Shown here piece after piece: positions 1-8,083 of a stretch of DNA of 64,000 bases. This stretch comes from Bog-532 sp963824545. GTDB taxonomy: Bacteria; Actinomycetota; Actinomycetes; Streptosporangiales; Streptosporangiaceae. Each line of letters opens with the position of its first letter. The stretch's first letter is position 1. The position numbers were made by a program, and so were the translations under genes. Location: contig CAWGPP010000006.1 of NCBI GenBank assembly GCA_963824545.1, positions 496,001 through 560,000 on the forward strand, in the 5' to 3' direction. The notes under the pieces are model-generated. The model was not told where the DNA came from, searched no databases, and saw nothing but the letters and a program-made list of their open reading frames with translations.

Positions 1-119
1 ACCCGCACCGGCCCCGCTGCCCAAGTTTCGCGGGAACCCCGCGCCCCCAGACCCACCAACTATCCTGGCCGGCTGCCGGGCCGCCGGCCGGGCGTAGCGG
101 CATGCCCTAGGCTCGCGTC

Positions 120-1643
120 ATGGCGAGGGCACTGCCGCGCAGCACACCGGCGGATCAGCAGGTCGACCCGGACGCGATCCTCCGCTTCCTCGATGCCGTC
201 GAGGATCATCCCCGCGTCGAGATGCACAGCCTGATGGTGGTGCGGCACGGGCACGTGGTCGCGGAGGGCTGGTGGGCGCCGTACAGTGCCGGGCGGCCGC
301 AGCTGCTGTACTCGCTGAGCAAGATGTTCACCTCCACCGCCGCGGCGTTCGCGCAGGCCGAGGGCCTGCTCGAGCTCGACGATACGGTCGTCTCCCATTT
401 CGGCGAGTTCGCCGCCGACGTCACCGATCCGCGCAGCCGGTCGGTGAAAATCCGGCACGTCGCCGCGATGGCCAGCGGCCACAACCGGGAAATGCTGGGC
501 GAGGCGCTCGCGCGCGACGCGGCCGAGCCGGTCCGCGGGTTCCTGCTCATCCCGCCCGACCACGAGCCGGGCACGGTGTTCGCCTACAGCCAGCCCTGCA
601 CGTACGCGCTGGCCAGCATCATCCAGCGCAACGCGGGGATGCCGCTGACCCGGTACCTGCGGCCCCGCCTGTTCGACCCGCTCGGCATCGGGCCGGTCGG
701 CTGGCACACGTTCCCGCCCGGGCGGGAGCAGGGTTTCAGCGGCCTGCATGCCCGCACCGAGGACATCGCCAAGCTCGGGCAGCTCTACCTGCAGCGGGGC
801 CGGTGGAACGGATCCCAGCTGATCCCCGGGCAGTGGGTCGCCGAGGCGACCTCCACGCAGGTCGCCGACCCTGACGGGTGGACTCCCGACTGGCAGCAGG
901 GCTACGGCTTCCAGTTCTGGATGGCCCAGCACGGATATCGCGGCGACGGGGCGTTCGGGCAGTTCTGCGTGATCCTGCCCGAGCACAACGCGGTCATCGT
1001 CAGCACCGCCTACACGCTCGAGATGCAGGCGGTGCTCGACGCCATGTGGGCGCACCTGCTGCCCGGCCTCGGCACGGCCACGCCCGGCACCGGCTCCGCG
1101 TGCGGCCAGCTCAGCGAACGGCTCGGCCGCCTTGCGCTGCCGGCCTGCCCCGCCGCATCCGCCCCCGCGGACGGGGCCGCGTGGACCGGTGAGCCGTTCA
1201 CCATCAGCCCCAGCGGCGACGGCGGTCCCGGTGGCTTCGGCGGCCCCGTGCACCCCACCCTGACCTCGGTCAGCGTGACGCCGGGGGCCAGCGTGACGCC
1301 GGGGGCCAGCGTGACGCCGGGGGCCAGCGGCTGGCAGATCACCCTCACCGAACCGGCGAACAGCGTGACCTTTCCCGTCGGCGCCGGGACGTGGGCCGTG
1401 ACCGAACCCGCCGACGAGCACGGCGACATCATCCCGGTGGCCGCCTCCGGCGGCTGGCTCGACGACCGCACGCTGCGCGCCGAGGTAATCTTCCTGGAAA
1501 CCCCGCACCGGATGGACATCACCTGCTCGCGGCCGGCCCGTACCGCCACGGCGGTGTGGCGGCACCCCCCGCTCAGCACGAACCGGCTGCGCGACCTGCA
1601 CTGCCCCACTGAGCCGGCGGACGGTCCTACCGCGAGGGGCTGA
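120..1643 (+). CDS. Serine hydrolase, class C beta-lactamase/DD-peptidase family
   Basis: The 507-residue product has the penicillin-binding-protein-like fold of class C beta-lactamases and esterases. The catalytic SxxK is in YSLSKMFTS (about residue 66), and a second motif, AYSQ, falls where this family has YxN or YSN. The catalytic domain covers roughly residues 15-320. A Pro/Ala/Gly-rich linker follows, holding three perfect hexapeptide repeats (VTPGAS), and then a beta-rich C-terminal tail. No signal peptide or membrane segment is visible, so a cytoplasmic location is likely. The ATG at 120 is the first in the frame. The substrate cannot be predicted; esterase, amidase or peptidase are all possible. 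It converges on surE with an 18-bp gap. Confidence 0.85.
   Translation: MARALPRSTPADQQVDPDAILRFLDAVEDHPRVEMHSLMVVRHGHVVAEGWWAPYSAGRPQLLYSLSKMFTSTAAAFAQAEGLLELDDTVVSHFGEFAADVTDPRSRSVKIRHVAAMASGHNREMLGEALARDAAEPVRGFLLIPPDHEPGTVFAYSQPCTYALASIIQRNAGMPLTRYLRPRLFDPLGIGPVGWHTFPPGREQGFSGLHARTEDIAKLGQLYLQRGRWNGSQLIPGQWVAEATSTQVADPDGWTPDWQQGYGFQFWMAQHGYRGDGAFGQFCVILPEHNAVIVSTAYTLEMQAVLDAMWAHLLPGLGTATPGTGSACGQLSERLGRLALPACPAASAPADGAAWTGEPFTISPSGDGGPGGFGGPVHPTLTSVSVTPGASVTPGASVTPGASGWQITLTEPANSVTFPVGAGTWAVTEPADEHGDIIPVAASGGWLDDRTLRAEVIFLETPHRMDITCSRPARTATAVWRHPPLSTNRLRDLHCPTEPADGPTARG
1275..1328 (+). repeat. Three perfect 18-bp tandem repeats inside the serine hydrolase gene
   Basis: The unit starts GTGACGCCGG and repeats without mismatch at 1275, 1293 and 1311. 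It encodes VTPGAS in the interdomain linker. Being a multiple of three, copy-number change would alter linker length without breaking the frame. Confidence 0.9.
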
Positions 1644-1661
1644 CAACCAGCGCGCTGGTTG

Positions 1662-2462
1662 TCAGCCCGCCGCCGAGCCGGGCAACTGGCGGGGCTTCCC
1701 CGCCAGGACGCCGGGGAGATCGGTGAGCCACGCATCGTCCGTCATGTCCGTGCGCAGCGGCGTGATGGAGATGAAGCCGTCGTGGACCGCGGTGATGTCG
1801 GTCCCGGGCTGGCCCGGGCTGAGCGGGTGTCGCAGCTCCAGCCACCAGTAGGGCCGGTCGCGCGGGTCCCGCCCCGGACGGGCGGTGAACCGGTCCGCCG
1901 GGTACGACCCCGCGCTGGTCACCTGCGTGCCGGCGATGGCCCGGGCGGGCAGGGCCGGGAAGTTGATGTTGAGGAACGCGGCGACCCGCGCGCGGGCCAG
2001 CTGGGCCAGCAGGGGAGCGAGGTAGCCGTCGACGCCGCCCCATTCGTCGGCTTCTCCGGGGACGGCGGCCACGCTGAGCGCGGCGGCCGGGATGCCGCGC
2101 AGCGCCGCCTCCCGGGCCGCACCGCACGTCCCCGAGTAGAGGATGTCGCCGGCCAGGTTCGGGCCGCGGTTCACCCCGGAGAGGACGAGATCCGGCGGGC
2201 GATCGAGCAGCGCGCTCAGCGCCAGGGCGACGCAGTCGACCGGGCTCCCGTCGACCGCGAACTCACGCAGCCCGAGGGTGCGGGCCCGGATGGGCTGGGT
2301 GAGGGAGATGGCGTGCGAGGCGCCGGAGCGCTCGGTGGCCGGCGCGACGATCCACACATCGTCGCTGACCGTATCGGCCGCGGCCTTCAGCTTCTGCAGG
2401 CCGATCGCCCCGGCGCCGTCGTCGTTGACCAGCAGCAAACGCGGTCTGCCTATGTCAGCCAT
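1662..2462 (-). CDS. surE: 5'/3'-nucleotidase SurE
   Basis: The 266-residue protein begins LLLVNDDGAGAIG, the metal-binding DD motif of SurE, followed by the family's SGASHAIS and LVLSGVNRGPNLAGDILYSGT blocks, which give the remaining metal ligands. SurE dephosphorylates nucleoside monophosphates and short polyphosphates and is a housekeeping or stress enzyme in the cytoplasm. The frame is open further upstream, but the ATG at 2462 has AAGGAG seven bases ahead and aligns with the family N terminus. It lies 41 bp downstream of the LCP gene on the same strand and is probably cotranscribed with it. Confidence 0.93.
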   Translation of the reverse strand: MADIGRPRLLLVNDDGAGAIGLQKLKAAADTVSDDVWIVAPATERSGASHAISLTQPIRARTLGLREFAVDGSPVDCVALALSALLDRPPDLVLSGVNRGPNLAGDILYSGTCGAAREAALRGIPAAALSVAAVPGEADEWGGVDGYLAPLLAQLARARVAAFLNINFPALPARAIAGTQVTSAGSYPADRFTARPGRDPRDRPYWWLELRHPLSPGQPGTDITAVHDGFISITPLRTDMTDDAWLTDLPGVLAGKPRQLPGSAAG

Positions 2463-2503
2463 GCCGGCTCTCCTTCGCGGCGTGCTGCCTGCGCCCGGGC
2501 CGG

Positions 2504-3658
2504 TCAGCCGGTGGTGGTTCCGCTGAGCAGGCTCGCCGGTACGGGCTGGTTGTTCTTCAGCGCGTTGAAGAGCTGCAGGGCCTGGCTCTGATTCCACAGC
2601 ACCGCGTCGCCCGCGTTGGCCGTGGGGTAGTTGGCGTTGGCGATCGGGACCGTGCCGGTCTGCGGGTTACGCAGCGCCAGCGCCACCGAGATCAGGCTGT
2701 ACAGACGGGTGCCCTGGTCGACCGAGATCGAGCTCGCCGCGGTGGAGCCGAACGGCAGGGCCACGAACGGATTGAGGTACACGCTCGGGCTCGTGGCCTT
2801 GCCGAGCAGGGCCTTCAGGAACGCCCGCTGGTCCTGCTCGCGCTGCAGGTCCTCGTTGGCGAAGGAGTGGCGGTCCCGGACGAAAGCCAGCGCCTGCGCG
2901 CCGTTGAGGGTCTGGCAGCCCGCGGGGAGGTTGGCGCCGGAGTCGGAATCGTGCAGCGCCGTCTTGAGGCAGATCCGCACCCCGCCCACCTGGTTCACCA
3001 CGCTGTCCAGCCCGCCGAACCCGATCCCCATGTAATGGTTGATGTTCAGCCCGGTGACGTTCTCAATGGTCTGGATGAGCAGTGTCGGCCCGCCGAAGCC
3101 GAGGGCCGCGTTGATCTTGTTGGTGCCGTGGCCGGGAATCGGCACGTAGGAGTCGCGCGGGATGCTGATCAGCACCGGCGCGCCGCCGCCGATGTGCAGC
3201 AGCATGAGCGAGTCGGAGTTCGTGGTCCCGAGGTCGAACCCGACGTGCAGGTTGTCGATCTGCTGCCGGGACAGGCCCTGCCGGGTGTCCGAACCGGCGA
3301 TCAGCCAGTTCTGCCCGGCGGACTGGACGGTGGAGGCCGGCAGCGCGACCGACCGGTTCAGCTTGCCGTCCAGGTAGACGTACGAGCCGGCCAGGGCCAC
3401 GACCAGGATCAGCACGACCAGGCCAGCGATCAGGGCGATCCGCCGCCCGTGCCGGCCCGGCTGGCCCCAGAATCTCCACCGCCGCCCGGTTACCGGCCGG
3501 GCCGGTCCGGGGCGCCCGTGGGTAGGGCCGCCCGGCGCCTCGGGCGCGGGCGGCTGCTCGGGCCATCCGCCGGGCCGGCTGCCCGGTGCGGCGTACGGCC
3601 CGCTTGCCCCTGGCTGGCCGGTGTCAGGCCGGTACCAGCCGTCTGGCCAATCGCTCAT
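2504..3658 (-). CDS. LytR-CpsA-Psr (LCP) family cell-wall glycopolymer ligase
   Basis: The 384-residue protein has a Pro/Gly-rich cytoplasmic N-terminal region, a basic stretch and one membrane helix (about residues 75-100), then an extracytoplasmic LCP domain. Recognisable blocks are NWLIAGSDTRQG, SDSLMLLHI, ISIPRDSYVPIPGHGTNKINAA, DRHSFANEDLQREQDQRAFLKAL. The conserved Arg and Asp residues that bind polyprenyl pyrophosphate are in place. LCP enzymes transfer teichoic acid or arabinogalactan-like polymers onto peptidoglycan. The start at 3658 is preferred over an upstream in-frame ATG because the protein begins MSDWPDGWYRP directly before the Pro-rich tail. It diverges from hpnJ across 213 bp. 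Confidence 0.92.
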   Translation of the reverse strand: MSDWPDGWYRPDTGQPGASGPYAAPGSRPGGWPEQPPAPEAPGGPTHGRPGPARPVTGRRWRFWGQPGRHGRRIALIAGLVVLILVVALAGSYVYLDGKLNRSVALPASTVQSAGQNWLIAGSDTRQGLSRQQIDNLHVGFDLGTTNSDSLMLLHIGGGAPVLISIPRDSYVPIPGHGTNKINAALGFGGPTLLIQTIENVTGLNINHYMGIGFGGLDSVVNQVGGVRICLKTALHDSDSGANLPAGCQTLNGAQALAFVRDRHSFANEDLQREQDQRAFLKALLGKATSPSVYLNPFVALPFGSTAASSISVDQGTRLYSLISVALALRNPQTGTVPIANANYPTANAGDAVLWNQSQALQLFNALKNNQPVPASLLSGTTTG

Positions 3659-3695
3659 GCTCCGGCACCTTCGCGTCACCCACACCTTGAGCGGT

Positions 3696-3711
3696 CGTGA
3701 TCGCCATCACT
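3696..3711. promoter_or_regulatory. CRP/FNR-type palindrome between LCP and hpnJ
   Basis: CGTGA-N6-TCACT at 3696-3711 matches the consensus TGTGA-N6-TCACA bound by actinobacterial CRP/GlxR-type regulators except at the outermost bases. It sits 38 bp upstream of the LCP start and 161 bp upstream of hpnJ, so it could serve either gene. Confidence 0.4.
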
Positions 3712-3871
3712 TTAGGGGAGCGGGCGCACCACTTGGGCCAGCCCGCGAGAAAGGCCAGCCCGGAAGACCCGCCCGGGAGGAAGGCCCGGCGACCGGGTTT
3801 GAGGGCCGCACGGGCGGGACACGGGGATAGATGCGAGAGATCCGGGGCGGAGCCTAAGGAGGCGGGCCCAC

Positions 3872-5302
3872 ATGATGCGTACGCTATGCCTGCACCCGCC
3901 GTCCTACGAGGGGTTCGACGGCGGGGCCGGGTCGCGTTACCAGGCCAAACGGGAGATCCGGTCCTTCTGGTACCCGACGTGGCTGGCCCAGGTCGCGGCG
4001 ATCGTGCCGGGCAGCCGGCTGGTCGACGCGCCTGCGGCGGGCCTCGCCCTGGACGACGTGGTGCCGCTGGCGGGCCAGTACGACCTGGCGGTGCTGCACA
4101 CGAGCTCCCCGTCCTTCACCGGGGACGTCCAGGTGGCGGAGGCGCTCAAGCGGGCGAACCCGGCGCTGATGGTCGGCTTCGTCGGCGCCAAGGTGGCGGT
4201 CGAGCCGGAGGCCTCGCTGCTCGCGTCGGAGGCGATCGGCTTCGTCGCCCGCGAGGAGTTCGACTTCACCATCGCGGAGATCGCCGAAGGGCGTCCCCTG
4301 GCCGAGGTGCCCGGGGTGACCTTCCGCGATCCCGGCGGCGGGGTCGTGCACACGCCGGACCGGCCGGTCCTGGAAGACATGGACCGCCTGCCGTACGTCA
4401 CCGACGTGTACCGGCGCGACGTGAACGTCGACGACTATTTCATCGGTTACCTCAGGCACCCCTACGTATCGCTGTATACCGGCCGGGGGTGCCGCTCGCG
4501 GTGCACGTTCTGCCTGTGGCCGCAAACCGTGGGCGGCCACCGTTACCGCACCAGGAGCGCCGGGCACGTGCTGGGGGAGATGGCCCGCATCCGCGAGCTG
4601 TTCCCCTCGGTCAAGGAGGTGTTCTTCGACGACGACACCTTTACCGACGACCGCCGGCGCGCCGAGGAGATCGCCCGTGGCATGGGCCGGCTCGGCCTGA
4701 CCTGGTCCTGCAACGCGAAGGCGAACGTGCCGCAGGCGACGCTGAAGGTGCTGAAGGAGAACGGCCTGCGCCTGCTGCTGGTGGGGTACGAGTCGGGAGA
4801 CCAGCAGATCCTCATTAATATAAAAAAGGGCGTCCGCGTCGAACGGGCGCGCCAATTCACAAAGGACTGCCGTGATCTCGGCATCACCATTCACGGCACC
4901 TTCATCCTCGGCCTCCCGGGGGAGACCGCGCAGACCATCAGGGACACCATCCGCTTCGCGAAGGACATCAACCCGCATTCGCTGCAGGTCTCCATCGCCG
5001 CTCCCTACCCGGGGACCGCGCTGTACCGGCAGGCGCAGGAGAACGGCTGGCTGCCCGAGGACGGCGCCACGCTGATCGACTCCCGCGGCGTCCAGGCCGC
5101 CGCGCTCAGCTACCCCGGCCTCAGCCGGACCGAGATGTATGAGTCCGTCGGGGACTTCTACAAGCAGTTCTACTTCCGGGCCGGCAAGATCGCGGAAATG
5201 TCCGCGGAAATGCTGCGCAGCCCGGAGATGATGAAGCGGCGGCTCCGCGAGGGCGCCGAATTCATCCGTTTCCTCCGCCACCGGGACGGCGCGCCCGGCT
5301 GA
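3872..5302 (+). CDS. hpnJ: Hopanoid biosynthesis radical SAM protein HpnJ
   Basis: The 476-residue protein has an N-terminal cobalamin-binding-like domain (about 1-190) and a radical SAM core. The 4Fe-4S motif is CRSRCTFC near residue 208, followed by LWPQ, as in HpnJ. Downstream blocks such as FFDDDTFT, WSCNAKAN, LLVGYESGDQQIL and HGTFILGLPGET are also characteristic. In the C-35 hopanoid pathway HpnJ takes part in modifying the bacteriohopane side chain to the cyclitol ether. The gene has AAGGAGG upstream and two adjacent ATG codons; the first is used here. No other hpn gene is in the window, so it is either at the edge of a hopanoid locus or solitary. A short AT-rich patch at 4813-4828 encodes INIKK in unusual codons. 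Confidence 0.88.
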   Translation: MMRTLCLHPPSYEGFDGGAGSRYQAKREIRSFWYPTWLAQVAAIVPGSRLVDAPAAGLALDDVVPLAGQYDLAVLHTSSPSFTGDVQVAEALKRANPALMVGFVGAKVAVEPEASLLASEAIGFVAREEFDFTIAEIAEGRPLAEVPGVTFRDPGGGVVHTPDRPVLEDMDRLPYVTDVYRRDVNVDDYFIGYLRHPYVSLYTGRGCRSRCTFCLWPQTVGGHRYRTRSAGHVLGEMARIRELFPSVKEVFFDDDTFTDDRRRAEEIARGMGRLGLTWSCNAKANVPQATLKVLKENGLRLLLVGYESGDQQILINIKKGVRVERARQFTKDCRDLGITIHGTFILGLPGETAQTIRDTIRFAKDINPHSLQVSIAAPYPGTALYRQAQENGWLPEDGATLIDSRGVQAAALSYPGLSRTEMYESVGDFYKQFYFRAGKIAEMSAEMLRSPEMMKRRLREGAEFIRFLRHRDGAPG

Positions 5303-5328
5303 TTCGCGTCCGGTAGGGGGTACCACGA

Positions 5329-5379
5329 CTTATCGGCAGAGTTTTGGGCAGTATGTGCCCCCAAAACTCTGCCCATAAG
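5329..5379. terminator. Large hairpin between convergent hpnJ and SDR genes
   Basis: Arms 5335-5348 and 5360-5373 are perfectly complementary over 14 bp (GGCAGAGTTTTGGG) around an 11-nt loop. After one mismatch, CTTAT/ATAAG extends the stem by five more pairs. There is no U-tract. The position between two convergent genes suggests a bidirectional terminator, but the length and AT content of the arms are unusual for this genome. Confidence 0.6.
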
Positions 5380-5411
5380 CGGGGGCTGCCCGCGGGAGCG
5401 GGGCGGGGCGT

Positions 5412-6347
5412 TTAGCCGAAGCGGGCGGCAAGGGCGCGGAAGGTGCCGGGCGCGGCGCCGTGCAGCCACGCCGGGAAGCCGAACCAGCGCGGGACGAACG
5501 CGATCGACTGCTCGCGCTCGATGGCGGTCAGCACGGCCCGGGCCGCCCGCGGCGCGGATACCGGGATGGGCCTCCTGCGCCCGTAGGGGTGCCCCCGGCG
5601 GGCGAAGAACGGCGTGTCGACGACACCGGGAACGACCACCGACACCCCGAGGCCCGTACCCGCCAGCTCGTACCGGAGGCTCTCGGCGAAGCACCCGAGT
5701 CCCGCCTTCGTCGCGGCGTAGACCGCCTCCTGCGTGACCCCGGTCGTGCCCGCGATCGAGGAGATGAAGACGACCCGGCCCCGGCCGCTGGCCCCGAGCG
5801 CGGGCGTCAGCAGCCTCGTCAGCTCGATCGGCGCCGTCAGGTTCACGGCGATCACGTGCGCGATCGTCGCGGCGCTCATCTCGGACAGCGGGCCGGCCCA
5901 GCCGACGCCCGCGTTGTTGATCAGGATATTGATGCCGTTCGCCGTCGGCCGGGATGCCGCGGGCGGCGCGGGCGCGGCCCGCGGCGGCCTGGGCACGGTG
6001 GCGATGACGATCTCGTCGGCCGCTAGTCCGGGCGCGGCCGGAGCAGGCCGCGGTGCGGGTATCCGCGCCGGGAGCGGGACCGCGTCCGCGGCCGCCTCGT
6101 ATCCGCCGGAGTCCCAGGCGGCGGCGGCCCGCATCGCCGCCTCGGCGAGCGCGGCGGGGCCGTCCGGCGCCGCGAGATCGGCCGCCAGCGCGATCCCGCC
6201 CGTCTCCGCGGCCACGGCGCGCAGCCGTGCCGCGTTCCGTCCCGCCAGGAGAATTCTGGCGCCTGCGTCGGCCAGCATCCGCGCCGTCGCCGCACCGATA
6301 CCGGAGGATCCACCCGTCAGCAGCACCGTCGCTTCGGATAGCCGCAC
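5412..6347 (-). CDS. Short-chain dehydrogenase/reductase with a Pro/Ala-rich insertion
   Basis: A classical SDR of about 311 residues. It shows the cofactor motif TGGSSGIG, NNAG (in LINNAGVGWAG), the catalytic Ser in ISSIAG and YAATK as the YxxxK pair. The substrate is not predictable; the C-terminal part resembles SDRs acting on lipids or steroids. Between the strand ending LAADLAAPDG and the NNAG block there is about 60 residues of Pro/Ala-rich sequence that classical SDRs lack. The frame is open to a TTG at 6380, but the GTG at 6347 has GAGG at the right distance and starts at the normal SDR N terminus. It converges on hpnJ. Confidence 0.88.
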   Translation of the reverse strand: MRLSEATVLLTGGSSGIGAATARMLADAGARILLAGRNAARLRAVAAETGGIALAADLAAPDGPAALAEAAMRAAAAWDSGGYEAAADAVPLPARIPAPRPAPAAPGLAADEIVIATVPRPPRAAPAPPAASRPTANGINILINNAGVGWAGPLSEMSAATIAHVIAVNLTAPIELTRLLTPALGASGRGRVVFISSIAGTTGVTQEAVYAATKAGLGCFAESLRYELAGTGLGVSVVVPGVVDTPFFARRGHPYGRRRPIPVSAPRAARAVLTAIEREQSIAFVPRWFGFPAWLHGAAPGTFRALAARFG

Positions 6348-6462
6348 CGTTTCCTCATTACCGTTATTTCGCCGCGCCAACCCCCGCGCTGGTCACGGCC
6401 TTCGGGTGTCCTCCCGCTGCCGCACCCGCAGCTGACTTTGCGGCCTCCGCCCGCCGTGAACA

Positions 6463-6479
6463 TCACCCAGCGGGGATGA
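6463..6479. promoter_or_regulatory. Regulon palindrome 1 (TCACCC-AGCGG-GGATGA)
   Basis: First copy of the 17-bp palindrome. It lies 66 bp upstream of the transhydrogenase-like gene and 115 bp upstream of the divergent SDR start. Flanking bases extend the symmetry to CATCA/TGATG. Confidence 0.75.
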
Positions 6480-6545
6480 TGCTGGCCGCCGTGGCCGCCG
6501 CGAGGATGACGCGGGGATGTGCCGGCGGCTGGACGGAGATCGCTG

Positions 6546-7991
6546 ATGCCTTCCGATAGCGGAGACACGCAGGGCGACCTTGATGTGGTGGTGATCGGCG
6601 CGGGCCCGGCCGGCGAGGCCGCGGCCCAGCTCGCCGCGACGCTGGGGTATTCGGTCGCGCTGGTCGAGCGGGACACGGTCGGCGGCACGGTGATCACCAA
6701 TGGGGGTGCGCCGACCAAGACGTTCCGTGAGGCGGCCCTGTACCTCAGCTCGTTCGAGAAGGAGAGAGTCTACGGTGTCGCGCTGTCCGTGCCGCCGGAG
6801 GTGATGTACCCGGCGGTGCTGGCGCGGGCCCACAAGGTCAGCGAGCGGCTCCGGCACCTGGCACTGGGGCGGATCCGGGCCAGCGGCGTGCACCTGGTGC
6901 GCGGCACGGCGCGGCTGGATGGCGACCACACGGTGGTCGCCGGGGACGACGGCGAGCAGACCCGGCTGAGCGCCGGGCGCGTCATCATCGCCACCGGATC
7001 GAGCCCGCTCCGCCCGCCCGGCGTCCCCTTCGGCGATCCGTGCGTCTTCGACTCGGAGACCATCACGGATATCGCCCGCAAGCCACGCGAGCTGCTGATC
7101 GTTGGGGGCGGCGCGATCGGGGTCGAGTACGCCACCATCTTCTCCGCGCTGGGCGTGCCCGTCACGATCCTCGACGGCGCTCCCCGGCTGGCCTCGATGA
7201 TGGACGGCGAGATCTCCGGCCGTCTCGAGCAGGCGCTCCGGGCGCGGGGTAACCGGGTGATCCTCGGCACCGCCATGGCTTCGGTGCGCCGGGACGGCGA
7301 CCACCTGCTCGCGGAGCTGGCCGACGGCCGTCAGCTGCGCCCGGACGCGCTGCTGTTCGCCGCGGGCCGCAGCGTCAGCACCGCGGGCCTCGGCCTGGAG
7401 GAGGCCGGCGTCGAGGTGGACACGCGCGGCCGGATCGTCGTCGACGCCGAGCGGCGGACGAGCTGCCCGTGGGTCTTCGCGGCCGGCGACGTCATTGGCC
7501 CCACCTTGGCCTCCATCGCCACCGAGCAGGGACGCGAGGCCCTGTGCGGGGCGCTCGGCCTCGACTTCTCCACGCACGTCGATGAGGTCCCGGCCGCCGC
7601 GGTGTACGGCATGCCCGAGGTGGCCCGGGCCGGCAAGAGCGAGGAAGACTGCGTGGCCGAAGGCATCCCGTACGAGACCGGCCGCTGCGAGCTCGGCACC
7701 ACGCCGCGCGGCGTCATCGCCGGCCAGGAAGGGCTGCTCAAGCTGATTATCCACGCCGGCACCGGCGTTCTCCTGGGCGTTCACATCATCTGCGACATCG
7801 CCTCGGAGGTCGCCGGCATCGGCCAGGCCATGCTGCATACCGAGGCGACGGTCGAGGACGTGGCGCGGATGGTGTACAACACCCCCACCTACTCCTACGG
7901 TTACAAGCTGGCCGCCGCCGACTCGCTGAGCCGGCTGGACCCCGCGGTGCTGCGGGCCATGCGCCGGCCTTCAGCGGCCCGCCGGGTCTGA
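6546..7991 (+). CDS. FAD-dependent pyridine nucleotide oxidoreductase, soluble transhydrogenase (SthA)-like
   Basis: The 481-residue class I flavoprotein has VVVIGAGPAGEAAAQ for FAD, IVGGGAIGVEYA for NAD(P) and FAAGDVIGP before the C-terminal dimerisation domain. The segment that carries the redox-active CxxxxC in lipoamide dehydrogenases reads VGGTVITNGGAPTKT here, with no cysteine. The C terminus lacks HxxPT and instead has NTPTYSYGYKLAAADSL, as in SthA. This points to hydride exchange between NAD(H) and NADP(H) rather than disulfide chemistry. The ATG at 6546 has GGAG seven bases upstream and is preferred to one at 6519. A regulon palindrome lies 66 bp upstream. Confidence 0.85.
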   Translation: MPSDSGDTQGDLDVVVIGAGPAGEAAAQLAATLGYSVALVERDTVGGTVITNGGAPTKTFREAALYLSSFEKERVYGVALSVPPEVMYPAVLARAHKVSERLRHLALGRIRASGVHLVRGTARLDGDHTVVAGDDGEQTRLSAGRVIIATGSSPLRPPGVPFGDPCVFDSETITDIARKPRELLIVGGGAIGVEYATIFSALGVPVTILDGAPRLASMMDGEISGRLEQALRARGNRVILGTAMASVRRDGDHLLAELADGRQLRPDALLFAAGRSVSTAGLGLEEAGVEVDTRGRIVVDAERRTSCPWVFAAGDVIGPTLASIATEQGREALCGALGLDFSTHVDEVPAAAVYGMPEVARAGKSEEDCVAEGIPYETGRCELGTTPRGVIAGQEGLLKLIIHAGTGVLLGVHIICDIASEVAGIGQAMLHTEATVEDVARMVYNTPTYSYGYKLAAADSLSRLDPAVLRAMRRPSAARRV

Positions 7992-8029
7992 GGACACCAC
8001 AGGGCCGGATCCAGAGAGAAAAGATCAAG

Positions 8030-8045
8030 GTTACCTATGGGTAAC
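8030..8045. promoter_or_regulatory. Palindrome GTTACC-TATG-GGTAAC upstream of the HerA-type gene
   Basis: A 16-bp inverted repeat with perfect 6-bp arms lies in the 92-bp gap before the ATPase gene, 38 bp from the ATG at 8084. It differs from the regulon palindrome and looks like an operator for another factor. Confidence 0.4.
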
Positions 8046-8083
8046 TTTCAGCGGAAGGTCAGGTTGGTGACCCACTATCGGAG

